Of a stretch of DNA of 64,000 bases, positions 55,255-63,199 are shown in pieces. A program made the translations under genes and the position numbers. The notes beneath the pieces are model-generated. The model was not told the DNA's origin. It made no database searches and saw nothing but the letters and a program-made list of their open reading frames with translations. The stretch is from DATLGB01 sp963726825 (GTDB lineage: Bacteria; Actinomycetota; Thermoleophilia; Solirubrobacterales; Solirubrobacteraceae): NCBI GenBank assembly GCA_963726825.1, contig CAVSDT010000002.1:186001-250000 (forward strand). Reading direction: 5' to 3'. Position 1 is the stretch's first letter, and each line of letters begins with the position of its first letter.

Positions 55255-56604
55255 GTGCGCCAGATCAGCCTTCACGACAGCCAATCGGGTCAGCTCACCG
55301 ACCTGGAGCCCCGCGACCCCGGGAAGGTCGGGATCTACGCCTGCGGGCCGACGGTCTACAACCGCATCCACGTGGGCAACGCCCGGCCCTACGTGATCTT
55401 CAGCCTGTTCAAGCGCTTCCTGGAGCACGAGGGCTACGAGACGACGCTCGTCGTCAACGTCACCGACGTCAACGACAAGATCTACGCGGCCGCGCGCGAG
55501 CGCGGCGTCGCCTCCGATGCGCTCGCGGAGGAGATGACGGCCGCCTACCGCGAGGACACCGACGGCCTCGGCCTCGGCCGCCCCGACGAGGAGCCGCTGG
55601 CGACGGCGACGATGCCCGAGATCGTGGCCCTGATCGAGCGGCTCGTGGACCGCGAGCACGCCTACGTCGCCGGCGACGACGTCCTCTTCCGCGTGCGCTC
55701 GCTGCCCGACTACGGGCAGCTCAGCCACCGCGACGTCGACCAGATGGACCAGGGCGAGGGCGTCGAAGGCGCCGACCGCAAGGAGGATCCACTCGACTTC
55801 GCGCTCTGGAAGGGCGCGAAGGAGGGGGAGGACACGACCTGGGCGTCCCCCTGGGGTCCCGGCCGGCCCGGCTGGCACATCGAGTGCTCCGCGATGGCCG
55901 AGAAGCTGCTCGGCGTCGGCTTCGACGTCCACGGCGGCGGCTCGGATCTCCTGTTCCCCCACCACGAGAACGAGGCCGCGCAGACCTTCGCCGCGCACGG
56001 CGAGCCGCTCGCCCGGCTGTGGATGCACAACGGGATGGTCGAGCTCGGGGACAAGATGTCGAAGTCCGAGGGCAACGTCGTCGGCCTGCGCGAGGCGCTG
56101 GCGGAGGTCGGCCGCGACACGCTGATCATGTTCTTCGCCGGCACGCACTACCGCCGGCCGTTGCCCTACCGCGACGACGTGCTGGCCGACGCCGCCGCGC
56201 GCGTGCGCAGCTTCCGCGAGGCGGCCCGTCGCCTCGTCGGCGACACGGACTCGCCCGCGGACCTCCGCGTGCACCGCGATGCGTTCCTCGACGCCCTCGC
56301 CGCCGACTTCAACACCCCCGGCGCCCTCGCGGCGCTCCATGCGTGGGTCAACGAGGCCAACCGGCGTGAGGACGTCGGTGACCGCGACATGCGCGAGATG
56401 CTGCGGGTGATCGGCCTGGAGAACCTGCTCGACGCCGCCCCCGAGGCGCCCGCGGAGCTGACGGACATCGCCCGGCGCCGCGACGAGGCGCGCAAGGCGA
56501 AGGACTTCGAGACCGCCGATCGCCTGCGCGACGAGCTGCGCGAGCAGGGGTGGGAGGTCCGCGACGGCGCGGCGGGCCCGGTGCTCGTGCCCGTCACGCC
56601 GTGA
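55255..56604 (+). CDS. cysS: cysteinyl-tRNA synthetase
   Basis: A 449-residue class I synthetase. The zinc ligand C30 and the HIGH signature (HVGN, 39-42) lie in YACGPTVYNRIHVGNARP; PGWHIECSAM and FPHHENEAAQ supply further zinc ligands; KMSKS is at 267-271. The C-terminal anticodon domain has ARRRDEARKAKDFETADRLRDELREQGWEVRDG. Length and motifs are standard CysS rather than the mycothiol ligase MshC. GTG start, nearly leaderless. It overlaps rlmB by GTGA. In Bacillus the order is cysS-mrnC-rlmB-yacP-sigH; mrnC and yacP are missing here. Confidence 0.96.
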   Translation: MRQISLHDSQSGQLTDLEPRDPGKVGIYACGPTVYNRIHVGNARPYVIFSLFKRFLEHEGYETTLVVNVTDVNDKIYAAARERGVASDALAEEMTAAYREDTDGLGLGRPDEEPLATATMPEIVALIERLVDREHAYVAGDDVLFRVRSLPDYGQLSHRDVDQMDQGEGVEGADRKEDPLDFALWKGAKEGEDTTWASPWGPGRPGWHIECSAMAEKLLGVGFDVHGGGSDLLFPHHENEAAQTFAAHGEPLARLWMHNGMVELGDKMSKSEGNVVGLREALAEVGRDTLIMFFAGTHYRRPLPYRDDVLADAAARVRSFREAARRLVGDTDSPADLRVHRDAFLDALAADFNTPGALAALHAWVNEANRREDVGDRDMREMLRVIGLENLLDAAPEAPAELTDIARRRDEARKAKDFETADRLRDELREQGWEVRDGAAGPVLVPVTP

Positions 56605-57296
56605 TCCTCTACGGCCGCAACCCGGTCCAGGAGGCGTTGCGCGCCGGCCGGCGGCCGGTCACACGCATCTGGGCGACGACGGGCGCGCTCAAGGAGGGAT
56701 GGCTGGGACAGGCCACGCCACCGCTCGAGCGGGCCTCGGGTGACGAGATCGCCGCCCGGTGCGGGTCCGAGAGCCACCAGGGCGTGTGCGCGGAGGCCGG
56801 CCCCTACCCGTACGCGGATCCGAACGCGCTCCTGCGCGTCGAGGATCCGTTCCTGATCGTCCTCGACGAGCTGACCGACCCGCAGAACGTCGGCGCCATC
56901 TGCCGCACGGCGGAATGCGCAGGCGCCACCGGCGTGATCGTGCCCGAGCGGCGGTCTGCGGAGATCACCCCGGCGGCGTGCAAGGCGTCCGCCGGCGCGG
57001 TCGAGCACCTCGCTGTCGCGCGTGTGCGCAACGTCGCCGACTTCCTCGCCCAGGCCAAGGCGGCCGGGGCGTGGACCTACGGCGCGGCAGGGGAGGCGAC
57101 GACCTCCTACCGGGACCCCGACTACTCCGGCGGGGTCGTCCTCGTGCTGGGGGCGGAGGGCCGCGGGCTGCGTCCGCGAGTCGCGGCGGCCTGCGACGTC
57201 CTGGTGAGCCTGCCCCTGCGCGGTCAGGTCGACTCGCTCAACGTCTCGGCGGCCGCCGCGGTGCTCGTGTACGAGATCTTGCACGTTCGTGGTTGA
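56601..57296 (+). CDS. rlmB: 23S rRNA 2'-O-methyltransferase (RlmB/TrmH family)
   Basis: A 231-residue SPOUT methyltransferase. The N-terminal substrate-binding domain (1-75) opens with LYGRNPVQEALRAGR; motif 1 is LDELTDPQNVGAICRTAECAGATGVI (about 88-113), motif 2 VLVLGAEGRGLRPRV (about 175-189) and motif 3 LPLRGQVDSLNVSAAAAVLVYE (about 199-220), which form the trefoil knot binding SAM. RlmB methylates G2251 of 23S rRNA; the target here is inferred. The GTG start overlaps the cysS stop (GTGA). The -35 of the sigma-factor promoter overlaps its stop codon. Confidence 0.92.
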   Translation: MILYGRNPVQEALRAGRRPVTRIWATTGALKEGWLGQATPPLERASGDEIAARCGSESHQGVCAEAGPYPYADPNALLRVEDPFLIVLDELTDPQNVGAICRTAECAGATGVIVPERRSAEITPAACKASAGAVEHLAVARVRNVADFLAQAKAAGAWTYGAAGEATTSYRDPDYSGGVVLVLGAEGRGLRPRVAAACDVLVSLPLRGQVDSLNVSAAAAVLVYEILHVRG

Positions 57297-57321
57297 CAGC
57301 TCGCCATAATGCTGCAACTCT
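57293..57321 (+). promoter_or_regulatory. promoter of sigH-like gene
   Basis: Perfect -35 TTGACA (57293-57298), 17 nt, AACTCT (57316-57321). The -35 overlaps the rlmB stop codon. Confidence 0.55.
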
Positions 57322-57325
57322 CCTC

Positions 57326-57354
57326 CTCGACTTCAGGGTAAGACGGAAGTCGAG
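57326..57354 (+). repeat. leader hairpin of sigH-like gene
   Basis: CTCGACTT (57326-57333) and AAGTCGAG (57347-57354) form a perfect 8-bp stem with a 13-nt loop at the start of the roughly 110-nt leader. Confidence 0.55.
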
Positions 57355-57439
57355 TGGGAAGTACCAACTCCAGATTCGACGCCAGGGGAGGAGCGCGTCA
57401 CGACCGAACCGGGCCAGACAGCCCGGGAAAGGACCCTTC

Positions 57440-58243
57440 GTGGCTCAATCTCCGAAGCCTCCGCGCACCATGGGCGGAGCGATCCGCCCGGCCGCCGGCT
57501 CCGGGCCGAGCGTCCGCCGACCCAACTGGGTCGCGCAGGCGCCGACTTCCCACTCACGCTCTGCTCGCCCCGGCCGCACCGCCACCGGTGCCGTCCGCGC
57601 GACCGCGGCAAAGTCTCAAGCTAAGGCCGAGGTTGATGACCACTACCTGCTGGCGCTCGCCAAGCAGGGGAGCCCCGACGCCTACGACCGGCTGGTCAAG
57701 CGCTACCACTCCTTCGTCCGCTTGAAGGCCTCCTCCTACTTCCTCGTCGGCGGGGATTCGGAGGACCTGATCCAGGAGGGGCTCGTCGGCCTCTACAAGG
57801 CGATCCGGGACTTCCGCTCCGACCGGGAGAGCTCCTTCCGCAACTTCGCCGAGCTCTGCATCACGCGGCAGATCATCACCGCGGTCAAGACGGCGACCCG
57901 CAACAAGCACACGCCCCTGAACGGCTACGTCTCCTTCTCGGCGTCCCCCGCCGGCGCCTCAGGCGACGGCGAGCCGACGCTCGACGAGGTGCTGCCCGGC
58001 TCCCCGGTGTGGGACCCGGCCAACCAGGTGATCTCCTCCGAGGAGCTCTCCTCGCTGGTGGCCTGCCTCTCGACCGTGCTCTCCGAGCTCGAGTCGCGCG
58101 TGCTGAGCCTCTACCTCGACGGCCGCTCCTACGTGGACATCGGGGAGCTGCTCGGCTGCGACGCCAAGACGGTCGACAACGCCCTGCAGCGCGTCAAGCG
58201 CAAGGTCGGCGCCCATCTGCGCGAGCGCGAGGTCATCCTCTAG
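57440..58243 (+). CDS. sigH: sigma-70 family factor, SigH-like
   Basis: A 267-residue sigma factor. About 75 disordered, basic and Pro/Ser-rich residues precede region 2 (LLALAKQGSPDAYDRLVKRYHSFVRLKASSYFLVGGDSEDLIQEGLVGLYKAIRDFRSDRESSFRNFAELCITRQIITAVKTATRNKHTPLN; the EDLIQEG segment binds core polymerase and the following helix the -10), a short region 3 and region 4 (LSELESRVLSLYLDGRSYVDIGELLGCDAKTVDNALQRVKRKV). This is the layout of Bacillus sigma-H, and the position after cysS-rlmB is the same. Whether it directs a developmental or stress regulon here is unknown. AAAGGA 6 nt upstream sets GTG 57440. It has a hairpin-containing leader. Confidence 0.9.
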   Translation: MAQSPKPPRTMGGAIRPAAGSGPSVRRPNWVAQAPTSHSRSARPGRTATGAVRATAAKSQAKAEVDDHYLLALAKQGSPDAYDRLVKRYHSFVRLKASSYFLVGGDSEDLIQEGLVGLYKAIRDFRSDRESSFRNFAELCITRQIITAVKTATRNKHTPLNGYVSFSASPAGASGDGEPTLDEVLPGSPVWDPANQVISSEELSSLVACLSTVLSELESRVLSLYLDGRSYVDIGELLGCDAKTVDNALQRVKRKVGAHLREREVIL

Positions 58244-58268
58244 GTCGGGGTGGCGCCGCCCCTGCCAC

Positions 58269-58274
58269 TAACGT
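58269..58274 (+). promoter_or_regulatory. -10 box TAACGT (leaderless)
   Basis: TAACGT ends 7 nt before GTG 58282. Confidence 0.5.
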
Positions 58275-58281
58275 CGCGTAA

Positions 58282-58665
58282 GTGACAACGCTCGAGATCG
58301 TCATCATCGCCGTCGTCGTGGTCGGCGTCCTGCTCGTCGTCGGCGGCCGCGTCGTGCTCCAGCGCCGCTCCGACACGGACGCCGAGGCCTTCGACACGGA
58401 GCTGCAGCGGGCCAACACCGACCTCGCGGCCGCGCACGCGGCCGACAACGGCTGGGAGCCCGCGCGGATCGAAGCCGCGGCCCGAGCCGCCTTCGACGCC
58501 GAGCAGCCCGGGATGCCGATCGACGCGCTCACGCTCGTGCAGGTCATCGACCCGCCCGGCACCGACGACGACAAGGTCGTCTACGAGCTGGTCTGCCTGG
58601 GTCAGCCGATGCAGCTGACGCTCGGCCGCCGCGGCGACGACTGGCACCTCGAGTCGCTGCGCTGA
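58282..58665 (+). CDS. small single-span membrane protein
   Basis: A 127-residue protein that I do not recognise. One N-terminal transmembrane helix (IVIIAVVVVGVLLVVGGRVVL, about 6-26) is followed by a short helical, acidic stretch (DAEAFDTELQRANTDLAAAHA) and a compact C-terminal domain with beta-type alternation (LTLVQVIDPPGTDDDKVVYELVCLGQPMQLTLGRRGDDWHLESL). No signal cleavage site is seen, so it is probably membrane anchored. Leaderless GTG start. Its stop abuts the stop of the convergent LOG-family gene with no spacing. Confidence 0.6.
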   Translation: MTTLEIVIIAVVVVGVLLVVGGRVVLQRRSDTDAEAFDTELQRANTDLAAAHAADNGWEPARIEAAARAAFDAEQPGMPIDALTLVQVIDPPGTDDDKVVYELVCLGQPMQLTLGRRGDDWHLESLR

Positions 58666-59382
58666 CTAGGAGGCCGGCGCCACGCGCGTCGGCCGCGGCC
58701 GGCCGGCCTGGACGGCCGCGAGGACCTCGTCGAGGTCGTCGGTGACCACGAGGCGGTCGATGTCCTCCCGCGTGATCTTGCCGCCGCCGAGCACCGGACC
58801 GGCGAGCCAGTCGACGAGGCCGCCCCAGTAGGCCGTGCCGACGAGCACGACGGGGAACGGGTCGATCTTGCGCGTCTGGCGCAGGGTCAGCACCTCGAAC
58901 AGCTCGTCGAAGGTCCCGAAGCCGCCGGGGAAGCACACGAAGGCACTCGCGTAGCGGACGAACATGACCTTGCGCGTGAAGAAGAAGTGGCAGGTGATGC
59001 CGAGGTCGACGTAGGGGTTGAGGTCCTGCTCGAACTCGAGCTCGATGCCGATGCCGATCGATGGGGTGCCGACGTCGCGCGCCCCGCGGTTGGCGGCCTC
59101 CATGATGCCCGGACCTCCGCCGGTGATCGTCGCGTACCCCCGCTCGCCGAGACGGCGGGCCAGCGCGCGGGCCTGGCCGTACTCGGGATCGGAGACCGGG
59201 GTGCGTGCGGAGCCGAAGATCGTCACCGCCGGGCCGACGGGCGCCATGGCCTTGAAGCCGGCGGCGAGCTCGCGCTCGACGTTGGCGACGCGGCGCGCGT
59301 CCCCGAGCTCGGTGGCCACGGACGGGTCCTGCGCGTGCAGGACCTCCTCGTCGGTGGTCTTCGGCCTGCGCGCTCCACTCAC
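58666..59382 (-). CDS. LOG-family Rossmann-fold protein (TIGR00730)
   Basis: A 238-residue protein of the lysine-decarboxylase-like/LOG family. The nucleotide-binding opening AVTIFGSARTPVSDPEYGQARALARRLGERGYATITGGGPGIMEAANRGARDVG (about 52-105) and the catalytic PGGFGTFDELFEVLTLRQ (about 151-168) are diagnostic. Members hydrolyse nucleoside 5'-monophosphates such as cytokinin ribotides to base and ribose 5-phosphate. The longer N-terminus (about 45 residues) puts it in the larger subgroup typical of actinobacteria. GTG 59382 lies 7 nt from TAACCT on the minus strand. Confidence 0.9.
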   Translation of the reverse strand: MSGARRPKTTDEEVLHAQDPSVATELGDARRVANVERELAAGFKAMAPVGPAVTIFGSARTPVSDPEYGQARALARRLGERGYATITGGGPGIMEAANRGARDVGTPSIGIGIELEFEQDLNPYVDLGITCHFFFTRKVMFVRYASAFVCFPGGFGTFDELFEVLTLRQTRKIDPFPVVLVGTAYWGGLVDWLAGPVLGGGKITREDIDRLVVTDDLDEVLAAVQAGRPRPTRVAPAS

Positions 59383-59389
59383 GGGATGC

Positions 59390-59395
59390 AGGTTA
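59390..59395 (-). promoter_or_regulatory. -10 box TAACCT of LOG gene (leaderless)
   Basis: TAACCT on the minus strand ends 7 nt before GTG 59382; it lies in the palindrome GGTTAACC (59391-59398). Confidence 0.5.
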
Positions 59396-59419
59396 ACCCC
59401 GCGCCGCCGCGGTCCGTGA

Positions 59420-61450
59420 TCAGGTGACGAGGAGCACGATCACGGCGCGGTCGTCCGCCGCCGGCCCGCGGTGGTGGTCGCGCACCGCGCCGTCGACCGC
59501 GGCGACGATGCCGCCCGCGCCGCCGCCGGCGCCGAGCAGCAGCGTCCGGTGCAGCCGCTCCTCGCCGAAGCGCTCGCCGCCCTCGGCACGCGCGTCGGTC
59601 ACGCCGTCGGTGTAGAGCACGAGCGCGTCGCCGGGCCCCAGGCGCACGTCGGCCTCGCCGAGCCGGGGGTCGGCGTCGACGCCGAGCATCGTGCCCGTCA
59701 GCTCGACCTCCTCGATCCGGCCGCCCCGGCGCAGGACCAGCGGGAACGGATGCCCGCCGGAGGACACCCGCGCGCGCCAGTCGCCGCCATCGCGCTCGAG
59801 GTCGGCGACCGCGACGGTGCAGAACGGCGGGCGCTTGACGCCCATCCGCAGGGCGTCGTTGAGGAAGGAGAGCGTGTCCGCCGGCCCCCCGAGCAGCTGT
59901 GCGGCGGCGCGCACGGTGTGGCGTGCCAGCCCGGTGACCACCGCGGCCTCCGTCCCCTTGCCGCAGACGTCGCCGACCGCGACCGTCCAGCGTCCCTCCC
60001 CGCTCGGGAAGAGGTCGTAGAAGTCGCCCCCGACCTCGCCGCCGCCAGCGATCGAGCGGTAGGAGACAGCCACGTCGAGCCCGGGCAGCTCGGGGAGCTG
60101 CTGTGGGAGCAGCCCCTGCTGGAGGCGGTCGGCGACGTAGACGCGGTCCTCGTAGAGCTGCGCGCGGTCCAACGCGGCGGCGCCGAGGCCCATGAGCGTG
60201 TCGAGCAGCGCGAGGGTCTCGGCGTCCGGCAGCCCGGGGGAGCGGAAGGTCAGCAGGAGCGCGCCGAGCACCCGGCCGTCGGCCAGCAGGGGCAAGGCGA
60301 GCGCGGCGCCCGTCCCGATGTCGTCCCCGGCGAGCTCCGGGCAGGCCGCGGCGACCGCGGACGGGTCGGCGAGCTCCACCGCGTCGCGGGTGCGCAGCGC
60401 GAACATCAGCGCCGACGGCATCGTGGCGGGGAAGTCGCGCCACAGGTCGACGCGTCCCACGGGCATGCCGACCGCGTGGAGGACCTGCATCTTCGCCTGG
60501 GTCGCGCCGCGCACGAGCACGCCGGCGGACGCCTCCGCCGCCTCGAGCCCGTGCCGGACGAGCGTGCGGGCGACGTCGCCGCTCGTGCTGGTCGACGCCA
60601 GTGCCGACGTCGCCTCCTGCAGCCGGGCGATGCGCGCCGTGGCCTGCTCGGCCGCGGCGCGGGCGCTCGTCTCCCGGGCGAGCGCCTCCGACGCCGCACG
60701 CTCGGCGGCCTTGCCGGCGGTCACGTCGAAGAAGACGCCGAGGACCGCGTCGTCGGGGAGCGCGGCGGCGGTCATCAGCGCCGTCACCGTCGTCCCATCG
60801 GGGCGCAGGAGCTGCATCTCGTGCGGCACGGCCACCCCGGTGGCGTGGATCTCGCGGTCGTGGGCGCGCTCGGTCTCGAACCGCGCGGGGGAGAGCAGCT
60901 CGCGCCAGGGCAGGCCGGCCTCGATCTCCGCGGCGTCCCGACCGACGAGCCGGCGGAACGGCTCGTTGGCCTCCACGACCGCCCCGCCGCGGGTCACGGT
61001 GACGCCGACGACGTTGGACTCGACGAGGCGGGTGTAGCGCGACTCGGCGACGTCGACGCGGCGACGCGCCTCGACGATGTCCGTCACGTCGATCGCGTGG
61101 AGCACGACCCCGCCCCGATCGGGCAACGGCAGGGCGGAGAGGTCGAAGTAGCTCAGGGCCACCGCACCCGCGAAGCGGACCGGGGCGGCGCCGACGACGG
61201 CCGGCTGCCCCGTCTCGTGCACCTGCCGCATCGCCGTCGCGTAGGCGGCGGCCGAGGGCGGGTCCATCAGCTCCCGCAGGACATCCGCGGCCGGGCGCCC
61301 GACCGGCGCCGCCCCGTGCACGAGTGCCCGCAGCCGGGCGTTGGCGTACTCGATCTCGAGCGCGTCGCCGCGCATGACGGCCACGAGCGCGGGGACCTCG
61401 TCGAGGATCGCCGCGAGCGCGGCGGGGGCGTGCGTGGACCGAGCCTCCAC
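59420..61450 (-). CDS. PAS-PAS-GAF-SpoIIE serine phosphatase
   Basis: A 676-residue cytoplasmic sensor phosphatase. A first PAS-like domain spans about 15-125 (ILDEVPALVAVMRGDALEIEYANARLRAL), a second about 135-255 (YTRLVESNVVGVTVTRGGAVVEANEPFRRLVG), a short coiled coil about 255-285, a GAF domain about 285-435, and a PP2C-type SpoIIE domain about 460-676 with VGGDFYDLFPSGEGRWTVAVGDVCGKGTEAA (metal aspartates) and LVLYTDGVTDARAEGGERFGEERL. Such proteins dephosphorylate STAS-domain anti-anti-sigma factors; the orphan STAS protein at 8148-8483 is one possible partner. GTG 61450 is 7 nt from TAGGGT. No transmembrane segment. Confidence 0.9.
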   Translation of the reverse strand: MEARSTHAPAALAAILDEVPALVAVMRGDALEIEYANARLRALVHGAAPVGRPAADVLRELMDPPSAAAYATAMRQVHETGQPAVVGAAPVRFAGAVALSYFDLSALPLPDRGGVVLHAIDVTDIVEARRRVDVAESRYTRLVESNVVGVTVTRGGAVVEANEPFRRLVGRDAAEIEAGLPWRELLSPARFETERAHDREIHATGVAVPHEMQLLRPDGTTVTALMTAAALPDDAVLGVFFDVTAGKAAERAASEALARETSARAAAEQATARIARLQEATSALASTSTSGDVARTLVRHGLEAAEASAGVLVRGATQAKMQVLHAVGMPVGRVDLWRDFPATMPSALMFALRTRDAVELADPSAVAAACPELAGDDIGTGAALALPLLADGRVLGALLLTFRSPGLPDAETLALLDTLMGLGAAALDRAQLYEDRVYVADRLQQGLLPQQLPELPGLDVAVSYRSIAGGGEVGGDFYDLFPSGEGRWTVAVGDVCGKGTEAAVVTGLARHTVRAAAQLLGGPADTLSFLNDALRMGVKRPPFCTVAVADLERDGGDWRARVSSGGHPFPLVLRRGGRIEEVELTGTMLGVDADPRLGEADVRLGPGDALVLYTDGVTDARAEGGERFGEERLHRTLLLGAGGGAGGIVAAVDGAVRDHHRGPAADDRAVIVLLVT

Positions 61451-61457
61451 GCCGCCG

Positions 61458-61463
61458 ACCCTA
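61458..61463 (-). promoter_or_regulatory. -10 box TAGGGT of SpoIIE gene (leaderless)
   Basis: TAGGGT on the minus strand ends 7 nt before GTG 61450. Confidence 0.55.
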
Positions 61464-61486
61464 GACCACCCGTGGCGGTGCGGACA

Positions 61487-61993
61487 TCAGCCGATCTTCT
61501 GGAGGTCGACCACGAAGATGAGCGCCGCGTTCGGGGGGATGCTCTGGCTGCCCTGGGCGCCGTAGGCGTCCTTCGCCGGGATCGTGAGGATGCGCCGGCC
61601 GCCGGCCTTCATGCCGATGATGCCCTTGTCCCAGCCCGGGATGACCTGGCCGCCGCCGATCTTGAACTCGAACGGCTCACCGCGCTCCCAGGAGGAGTCG
61701 AACTGCTCGCCCGAGTCATAGACCCAGCCCGTGTACTGCATCGAGAGCTGATCGCCCGTCTTGACCGCCGGCCCCGTGCCGACGACCACGTCGCGCTTGA
61801 CGAGCTCGGCGGGAGCGGCCCCGGTGCGATCGGGCAGCGGCGGGGCCTGCTTGACGTCCTTGAGGGCCTCGGCGTTGTCGACCGTCGGTGTGGCCGCGGC
61901 CTGCGAGCCGCTCGAGTCGGCGCTGTCACCACCACAGCCGGCGGCCCCGAGCAGGGCGACACCGGTGAGGACGAGGGCGAGAAGGGGCTTCAT
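61487..61993 (-). CDS. FKBP-type peptidyl-prolyl isomerase lipoprotein
   Basis: A 168-residue lipoprotein. The signal ends at lipobox LGAAGC-type with the lipidated cysteine at 20, followed by a Gly/Ser/Asp linker (21-65). The FKBP domain (about 68-168) has the conserved order VVVGTGPAVKTGDQLSMQYTGWVYDSGEQFDSSWERGEPFEFKIGGGQVIPGWDKGIIGMKAGGRRILTIPAKDAYG and FVVDLQKI, including the active-site aspartate, Val-Ile and Trp residues. It would speed proline isomerisation of exported proteins at the membrane surface. ATG 61993 is 8 nt from TACCCT; that box is only 2 nt from the tRNA gene. Confidence 0.93.
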   Translation of the reverse strand: MKPLLALVLTGVALLGAAGCGGDSADSSGSQAAATPTVDNAEALKDVKQAPPLPDRTGAAPAELVKRDVVVGTGPAVKTGDQLSMQYTGWVYDSGEQFDSSWERGEPFEFKIGGGQVIPGWDKGIIGMKAGGRRILTIPAKDAYGAQGSQSIPPNAALIFVVDLQKIG

Positions 61994-62001
61994 GGCCCGC
62001 G

Positions 62002-62007
62002 AGGGTA
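62002..62007 (-). promoter_or_regulatory. -10 box TACCCT of FKBP gene (leaderless)
   Basis: TACCCT on the minus strand ends 8 nt before ATG 61993 and starts 2 nt after the tRNA 3' end. Confidence 0.5.
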
Positions 62008-62009
62008 GA

Positions 62010-62083
62010 AGCCGGAGAGGGGATTCGAACCCCTGACCTACCGCTTACAAGGCGGTTGCTCTGGCCAACTGAGCTACTCCGGC
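62010..62083 (-). tRNA. tRNA-Thr (anticodon TGT)
   Basis: A full cloverleaf of 74 nt: acceptor stem GCCGGAG/CTCCGGC with discriminator T, D-arm GCTC..GAGC, anticodon stem ACCGC/GCGGT with loop CTTGTAA (anticodon TGT, reading ACA), 5-nt variable loop and T-arm AGGGG-TTCGAAT-CCCCT. The CCA end is not encoded. Reads ACA, rare in this G+C-rich genome. Confidence 0.97.
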
Positions 62084-62125
62084 GCGCGGGGCGGAGCGTA
62101 CCCCGACCCGCGCACCGGCAGGTGC

Positions 62126-63151
62126 CTAGCGGCGGCGGTAGCTGACCCGGAAGGAGCCGCCGAACTTGCCCGGCGCGACCTTCGAGTTGCCCTTGTAGGA
62201 GATCCGGTAGAAGTACTTCGCGCGCTTGCGGATCTTCATCTTGAAGATGATCACGCGGCTCTTGCGCACCTTCGCGCGGCTCACCGTGCGGAACTTCTTG
62301 GTGCCCTTGCGGCGGATCTTGAACTTCAGCTTCGAGCCGGGCATGTACTTCGTGCGCACGGCGCCGAACCACTTGTAGGTCGGGCCGCGGCGGTCGACGA
62401 AGCCCGGGGCGGAGAAGTCGAACGGGTCGAACACGCGGACCTGCAGCGGCGTCCCGAGGACGGGGTTGGCGGCGAATCCGTAGTCGGTCGCCCGCGGCGT
62501 CAGCACGTAGATCCCCGGCTCGAAGAAGTAGGAGGAGGCCGCGCCGGTGGCGGGATCGACCGTCCGGGTGCTGCCCGTGGCCGGCAGGCCCGGGCCGTTG
62601 ATGACGACGTCGTTGGCGTCGGCGCCCGGGTTCTGGTTGACCGGGATCGGATAGTTGATCGTCGACGAGATCCGCTTCCCCGACGGCTGACGGGTGAGGA
62701 TCGTGGTCGGGAAGGCGCCGATCGAGACCGACGGCGTGAGGTTGAAGGCCGCGGTGAAGGTGCCGGTGCCGGCGCCGTTGCAGGAGGAGTCGGTGTACTG
62801 CGCCTGCGTGAAGCCCTTGATCGTCACGGTGTAGGTGCCGCTGCCGGTGTAGGGGACCTTGTAGGGCAGCAGGCCGTTGCCGACGTAGGAGGACACGGTG
62901 CCGCACCGGATCGTCTCGCCGCCGCCGTTGGGCTGCGTGATGACGAAGGAGAAGTACTTGTCGTTGGCCGCGAAGGTCGGCGAGATGAGCGGCGTCATGT
63001 TGCGCAGGTTCATCCCGTTGACGAGCGGTGCCTGCGCACCGGCGTCGTCCGTGATGGTGGCACCGGTGACGGCGAGGCCGGTGGCCGGGAGGGAGAGGAG
63101 ACCTGCGCAGGCGACAGCGCCCGCGCCGAGCAAGCGGCGAGTTCGGATCAT
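62126..63151 (-). CDS. secreted protein with basic beta-sandwich tail
   Basis: A 341-residue exported protein. The signal (1-27, RTRRLLGAGAVACAGLLSLPATGLA) is followed by a Thr/Gly/Asn-rich region (about 28-215) of beta-strand character, with two cysteines (IRCGTV and SSCNGAG) that may pair. The last 110 residues are strongly basic and aromatic (SKLKFKIRRKGTKKFRTVSRAKVRKSRVIIFKMK and FYRISYKGNSKVAPGKFGGSFRVSYRRR), a tail type shared with other secreted proteins of this lineage, perhaps for attachment to an acidic cell-wall polymer. No known domain. ATG 63151 lies 9 nt from TATTGA on the minus strand. tRNA-Thr follows downstream. Confidence 0.65.
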   Translation of the reverse strand: MIRTRRLLGAGAVACAGLLSLPATGLAVTGATITDDAGAQAPLVNGMNLRNMTPLISPTFAANDKYFSFVITQPNGGGETIRCGTVSSYVGNGLLPYKVPYTGSGTYTVTIKGFTQAQYTDSSCNGAGTGTFTAAFNLTPSVSIGAFPTTILTRQPSGKRISSTINYPIPVNQNPGADANDVVINGPGLPATGSTRTVDPATGAASSYFFEPGIYVLTPRATDYGFAANPVLGTPLQVRVFDPFDFSAPGFVDRRGPTYKWFGAVRTKYMPGSKLKFKIRRKGTKKFRTVSRAKVRKSRVIIFKMKIRKRAKYFYRISYKGNSKVAPGKFGGSFRVSYRRR

Positions 63152-63160
63152 GGCGGCGAG

Positions 63161-63166
63161 TCAATA
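63161..63166 (-). promoter_or_regulatory. -10 box TATTGA
   Basis: TATTGA on the minus strand ends 9 nt before ATG 63151. Confidence 0.35.
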
Positions 63167-63199
63167 CCCGGGAGGGGCTTCGTCCAAGGGGCGCAGGAC

